6,780 nucleotides of DNA, taken from Candidatus Omnitrophota bacterium (GTDB lineage Bacteria; Omnitrophota; Gorgyraeia; JAFGHF01). Location: positions 1-6,780 of the forward strand of contig JAMXCY010000054.1 in assembly GCA_024543015.1 (NCBI GenBank), in the 5' to 3' direction. A program made the translations under genes and the position numbers. Position 1 is the stretch's first letter. Each line of letters starts with the position of its first letter. This document shows, in pieces, positions 5,048 to 6,780 of this stretch. Under the pieces are notes generated by a model that saw only the letters and a list, made by a program, of their open reading frames with translations, did not search any database and was not told the origin of the DNA.

Positions 5048-6301
5048 TCATTTCCTCTCTATTTTTTTCAATACTCTATCGAGGACTTCTTCTGTCTTTT
5101 TAATATCCTTAAAGCTATGTGCCGTAGATAAAAAGTTTGCCTCAAAACTAGAAGGAGAAAGATATATCCCTTCTTTTAATAGGCCGTGATAAAGGCGGTT
5201 AAATAAATTTGTACTTCGAGAAAAGATGCTAAAGATTGAGCCGATGTAATTAACTTTGAGTTTTATTTTATTCTGCCGAGCCTTTGCTTCTATAGCCTCG
5301 CATAATTGTTTTGTCTTCTTCTGTAGGGCTAGATAAGGTTTGTTTTTCTTTAATATCTTTAAAGTAGTTATTCCTGCTGTAACCGCCAGGGGATTACCCG
5401 ATAATGTGCCAGCCTGATAGACTTTTCCTTCTGGTGCTAAAAACTGCATAATTTCAGTTCTTCCGCCAAAGGCACCCACCGGCAGACCTCCCCCGATAAT
5501 TTTTCCTAAGCAAGTTAAGTCTGGTTTGATATTAAAGAATTCCTGCGCTCCGCCAAGGCTAAGCCTAAAACCAGTAATAACCTCATCAAAGATAAGCACT
5601 ATATTATATTTATCAGCTATTTTTCTTAAAGCCTGCAAAAAACCATCTTTTGGCAATATCACTCCGCAATTTGCGGCCACCGGTTCCACTATTATTGCAG
5701 CCAAGTCTTTTTGATAAGCCTTAACCGCCTCTTGGAGCTTCTTAATATCATTATAAGGAAGCACAACTGTGTGCTTAGTAAAGTCTTTGGGTACACCCAA
5801 GCTATTAGGTATCCCCAATGTGGCTGCACCTGAGCCGGCCTCTGCCAAAAGATAATCTGCATGGCCGTGATAAGAACCGGCAAATTTTACGATTTTATCT
5901 TTTCCGGTATAGCCCCTGGCCAGCCTGATGGCACTCATTACTGCTTCTGTGCCTGAATTAGTCAACCTAACCTGCTCTATAGAAGGTATGGCCTCGACAA
6001 TAATCTTGGCTAATTCTGTTTCTAACTTCGTAACAGTACCAAAACTTGTTCCACTTTTTACTGCCTGCTCCAGAGATCCAACCACTTCTGGATGGGTATG
6101 GCCCAGAATCAATGGCCCCCAAGAAAGACAGTAATCTATAAATTCTTCCCCGCATTCATCATAAATCCTTGAACCAGAGGCGCGCTTAACAAATACCGGG
6201 TATCCGCCCACAGCCTGAAAAGAGCGTACCGGACTGTTTACGCCACCGGGTATAAACTTTTTAGCTTCACTAAAAAGCTTGTCGTTCATTAGTTTAACCA
6301 T
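5048..6301 (-). CDS. hemL: Glutamate-1-semialdehyde 2,1-aminomutase
   Basis: This 417-residue PLP enzyme converts glutamate-1-semialdehyde to 5-aminolevulinate, the last step of the C5 route that feeds heme and siroheme. Diagnostic motifs are FIPGGVNSPVRSF (16-28), TNSGTEAVMSAIRLAR (114-129), SYHGHAD (143-149), the PLP aspartate in IFDEVITGFR (237-246) and the PLP lysine K267 in CLGKIIGGGLPVGAFGG. QAGTLSGNPLA and a C-terminal GIYLSPSSFEANFLSTAHS complete it. Length is slightly under the usual ~426. By eye, about a dozen residues are missing between GSIFSIF and the LYHGLL helix, where relatives carry a PVxxYxxAxxSD segment. The start at 6301 is preferred because AGAGG lies 7 bases upstream. 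A TTG at 6322 lacks a site, and an ATG at 6289 would give a TAATG junction but poor spacing. It overlaps hemB by 13 bases. Confidence 0.96.
   Translation of the reverse strand: MVKLMNDKLFSEAKKFIPGGVNSPVRSFQAVGGYPVFVKRASGSRIYDECGEEFIDYCLSWGPLILGHTHPEVVGSLEQAVKSGTSFGTVTKLETELAKIIVEAIPSIEQVRLTNSGTEAVMSAIRLARGYTGKDKIVKFAGSYHGHADYLLAEAGSGAATLGIPNSLGVPKDFTKHTVVLPYNDIKKLQEAVKAYQKDLAAIIVEPVAANCGVILPKDGFLQALRKIADKYNIVLIFDEVITGFRLSLGGAQEFFNIKPDLTCLGKIIGGGLPVGAFGGRTEIMQFLAPEGKVYQAGTLSGNPLAVTAGITTLKILKKNKPYLALQKKTKQLCEAIEAKARQNKIKLKVNYIGSIFSIFSRSTNLFNRLYHGLLKEGIYLSPSSFEANFLSTAHSFKDIKKTEEVLDRVLKKIERK
5054..5059 (-). promoter_or_regulatory. Shine-Dalgarno deciding the start of the ThiS-CysK gene
   Basis: GAGAGG on the minus strand is 8 bases from the ATG at 5045 and only 2 bases from the ATG at 5051. 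Normal spacing favours the later start, MTIYLNGKE, which is also how free ThiS proteins begin. It lies within the last codons of hemL. Confidence 0.7.
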
Positions 6302-6780
6302 TTTGCTGCCTCTTTTGCCCAATATGTAATTATAAAATCGGCACCGGCCCTTTTAATAGAGGTAAGGACTTCAAGCGCCAATTGTTTTTCTTTATCGCTA
6401 TCTCCAGCCGCCAATTTCTTGATCATGCTATACTCTCCACTCACATTATATGCGGCCAAAGGGACATTAAATTTCTGTTTTACCCGCCAGATGATATCTA
6501 AATAGGCCAGGGCCGGTTTAACCATCACTATGTCCGCGCCTTCTGCTAAGTCCTGCTCGATCTCTTTTAAGGCCTGCTCAGGATTGCGATAGTCCAGCTG
6601 ATAAGCCTTGCGATCACCGAAACGAGGCGCCGAATTGAGCGCTTCCCGAAAAGGACCGTAGAAATTGGAAGCATATTTAGCCGAATAAGCCAGGATCCCT
6701 GTATCCTTGAATCCATTCTTATCTAAAGTTGTCCTGATTGCCCTGACTTGTCCGTCCATTATTGCTGAGGGTCCCACAAA
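6289..6780 (-). CDS. hemB: Porphobilinogen synthase (delta-aminolevulinate dehydratase), C-terminal half, cut by right edge
   Basis: The reading frame is open to the window edge and encodes the last ~163 residues of a protein that is usually about 325 long. HemB condenses two 5-aminolevulinate molecules into porphobilinogen. Visible motifs are FVGPSAIMDGQV, AYSAKYASNFYGPFR with the first active-site lysine, FGDRKAYQLDY, and MVKPALAYLDII, whose lysine forms the Schiff base with substrate. AAYNVSGEYSMIK follows, and the protein ends in AKEAAKWLN. The GTG at 6777 is an internal Val codon, not a start. The zinc-cysteine or magnesium-type metal site that distinguishes HemB subclasses lies upstream, outside the window. 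Its last codons overlap the hemL start, so the HemB and HemL steps, consecutive in the pathway, are co-translated. Confidence 0.97.
   Translation of the reverse strand, partial: FVGPSAIMDGQVRAIRTTLDKNGFKDTGILAYSAKYASNFYGPFREALNSAPRFGDRKAYQLDYRNPEQALKEIEQDLAEGADIVMVKPALAYLDIIWRVKQKFNVPLAAYNVSGEYSMIKKLAAGDSDKEKQLALEVLTSIKRAGADFIITYWAKEAAKWLN
6309..6313 (-). promoter_or_regulatory. Shine-Dalgarno deciding the hemL start
   Basis: AGAGG on the minus strand lies 7 bases before the ATG at 6301 (MVKLMNDK). The alternatives are a TTG at 6322, upstream of this site, and an ATG at 6289, 19 bases away. Both fit worse. Confidence 0.7.

Larger units (their letters stand above)
1..6780 (-). other. Single long operon interior: heme precursors plus protein-bound sulfur assimilation
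   Basis: All ten genes share one strand. Junctions from right to left are: hemB/hemL overlap 13, hemL/thiS-cysK gap 2, cysK/tusA gap 15, tusA/sulfite reductase overlap 8, reductase/thrC gap 29, thrC/carrier gap 17, carrier/moeB overlap 1, moeB/NIL gap 2, NIL/desulfurase gap 8. I see no hairpin-plus-T-run terminator and no clear promoter in any gap. The 29-base gap at 2628-2656 holds only a G-rich ribosome-binding stretch. The operon's promoter and end must lie outside the window. Confidence 0.75.

Noticed and set aside
5692..6155. Two short minus-strand frames (5692-5883 and 5967-6155) within hemL
   Set aside because: They are out-of-frame readings of hemL, which is intact and conserved through this stretch, and they have no motifs of their own.
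6289..6777. Treating the hemB fragment as a short gene starting at 6777
   Set aside because: The apparent start is a GTG that reads as Val in the conserved VGPSAIMDG motif, and the frame stays open to the edge. The gene is truncated by the window, not naturally short.
1..6780. CRISPR arrays, insertion sequences, tRNA/rRNA or phage elements
   Set aside because: Coding density is essentially complete and every stretch belongs to a metabolic gene. I saw no repeats, transposase motifs or structured RNA.

Overview
The window is one tightly packed block of ten genes, all on the minus strand, so transcription runs from high to low coordinates. Eight genes are complete and two are cut by the window edges. 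The largest intergenic gap is about 29 bases. Several junctions overlap, and no promoter or terminator is visible, so this looks like the interior of one long operon. The plus strand holds nothing convincing.

In transcription order: the C-terminal half of hemB (porphobilinogen synthase, entering at the right edge); hemL (glutamate-1-semialdehyde aminomutase); a fusion of a ThiS-like sulfur-carrier domain to an O-acetylserine sulfhydrylase (CysK); a TusA-family sulfurtransferase; a siroheme/[4Fe-4S] sulfite reductase of the AsrC/COG2221 type with a built-in 2[4Fe-4S] ferredoxin domain; a threonine synthase-type PLP enzyme; a MoaD/CysO-like sulfur-carrier protein; a ThiF/MoeB-type E1 enzyme; a stand-alone NIL-domain protein; and, at the left edge, the first 12 codons of what looks like a NifS/IscS-type cysteine desulfurase.

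The inferred theme is sulfur assimilation through protein-bound sulfur. HemB and HemL supply tetrapyrrole precursors, which are the route to siroheme. The sulfite reductase can make sulfide. TusA and the cysteine desulfurase can relay persulfide sulfur. The E1 can adenylate a sulfur carrier so that it becomes a thiocarboxylate. Two PLP beta-/gamma-replacement-type enzymes (CysK and ThrC-like) could put sulfur onto amino-acid acceptors. The established parallels are CysO-CysM of Mycobacterium tuberculosis and the protein-thiocarboxylate methionine route of Wolinella. The NIL domain recalls the homocysteine system of methanogens and sulfate reducers.

The most unusual points are the ThiS-CysK fusion, in which the Gly-Gly motif is internal; the second carrier, whose Gly-Gly is followed by an extra Arg; and an atypical first cysteine pair in the sulfite reductase. 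As encoded, neither carrier has a free Gly-Gly C-terminus.

The organism is a bacterium, probably anaerobic (ferredoxin-rich sulfite reductase, C5 heme pathway). It has strong Shine-Dalgarno sites and a moderately AT-rich sequence. An uncultivated lineage such as Omnitrophota, Nitrospirota or a deltaproteobacterial relative would fit, but the window does not settle this.
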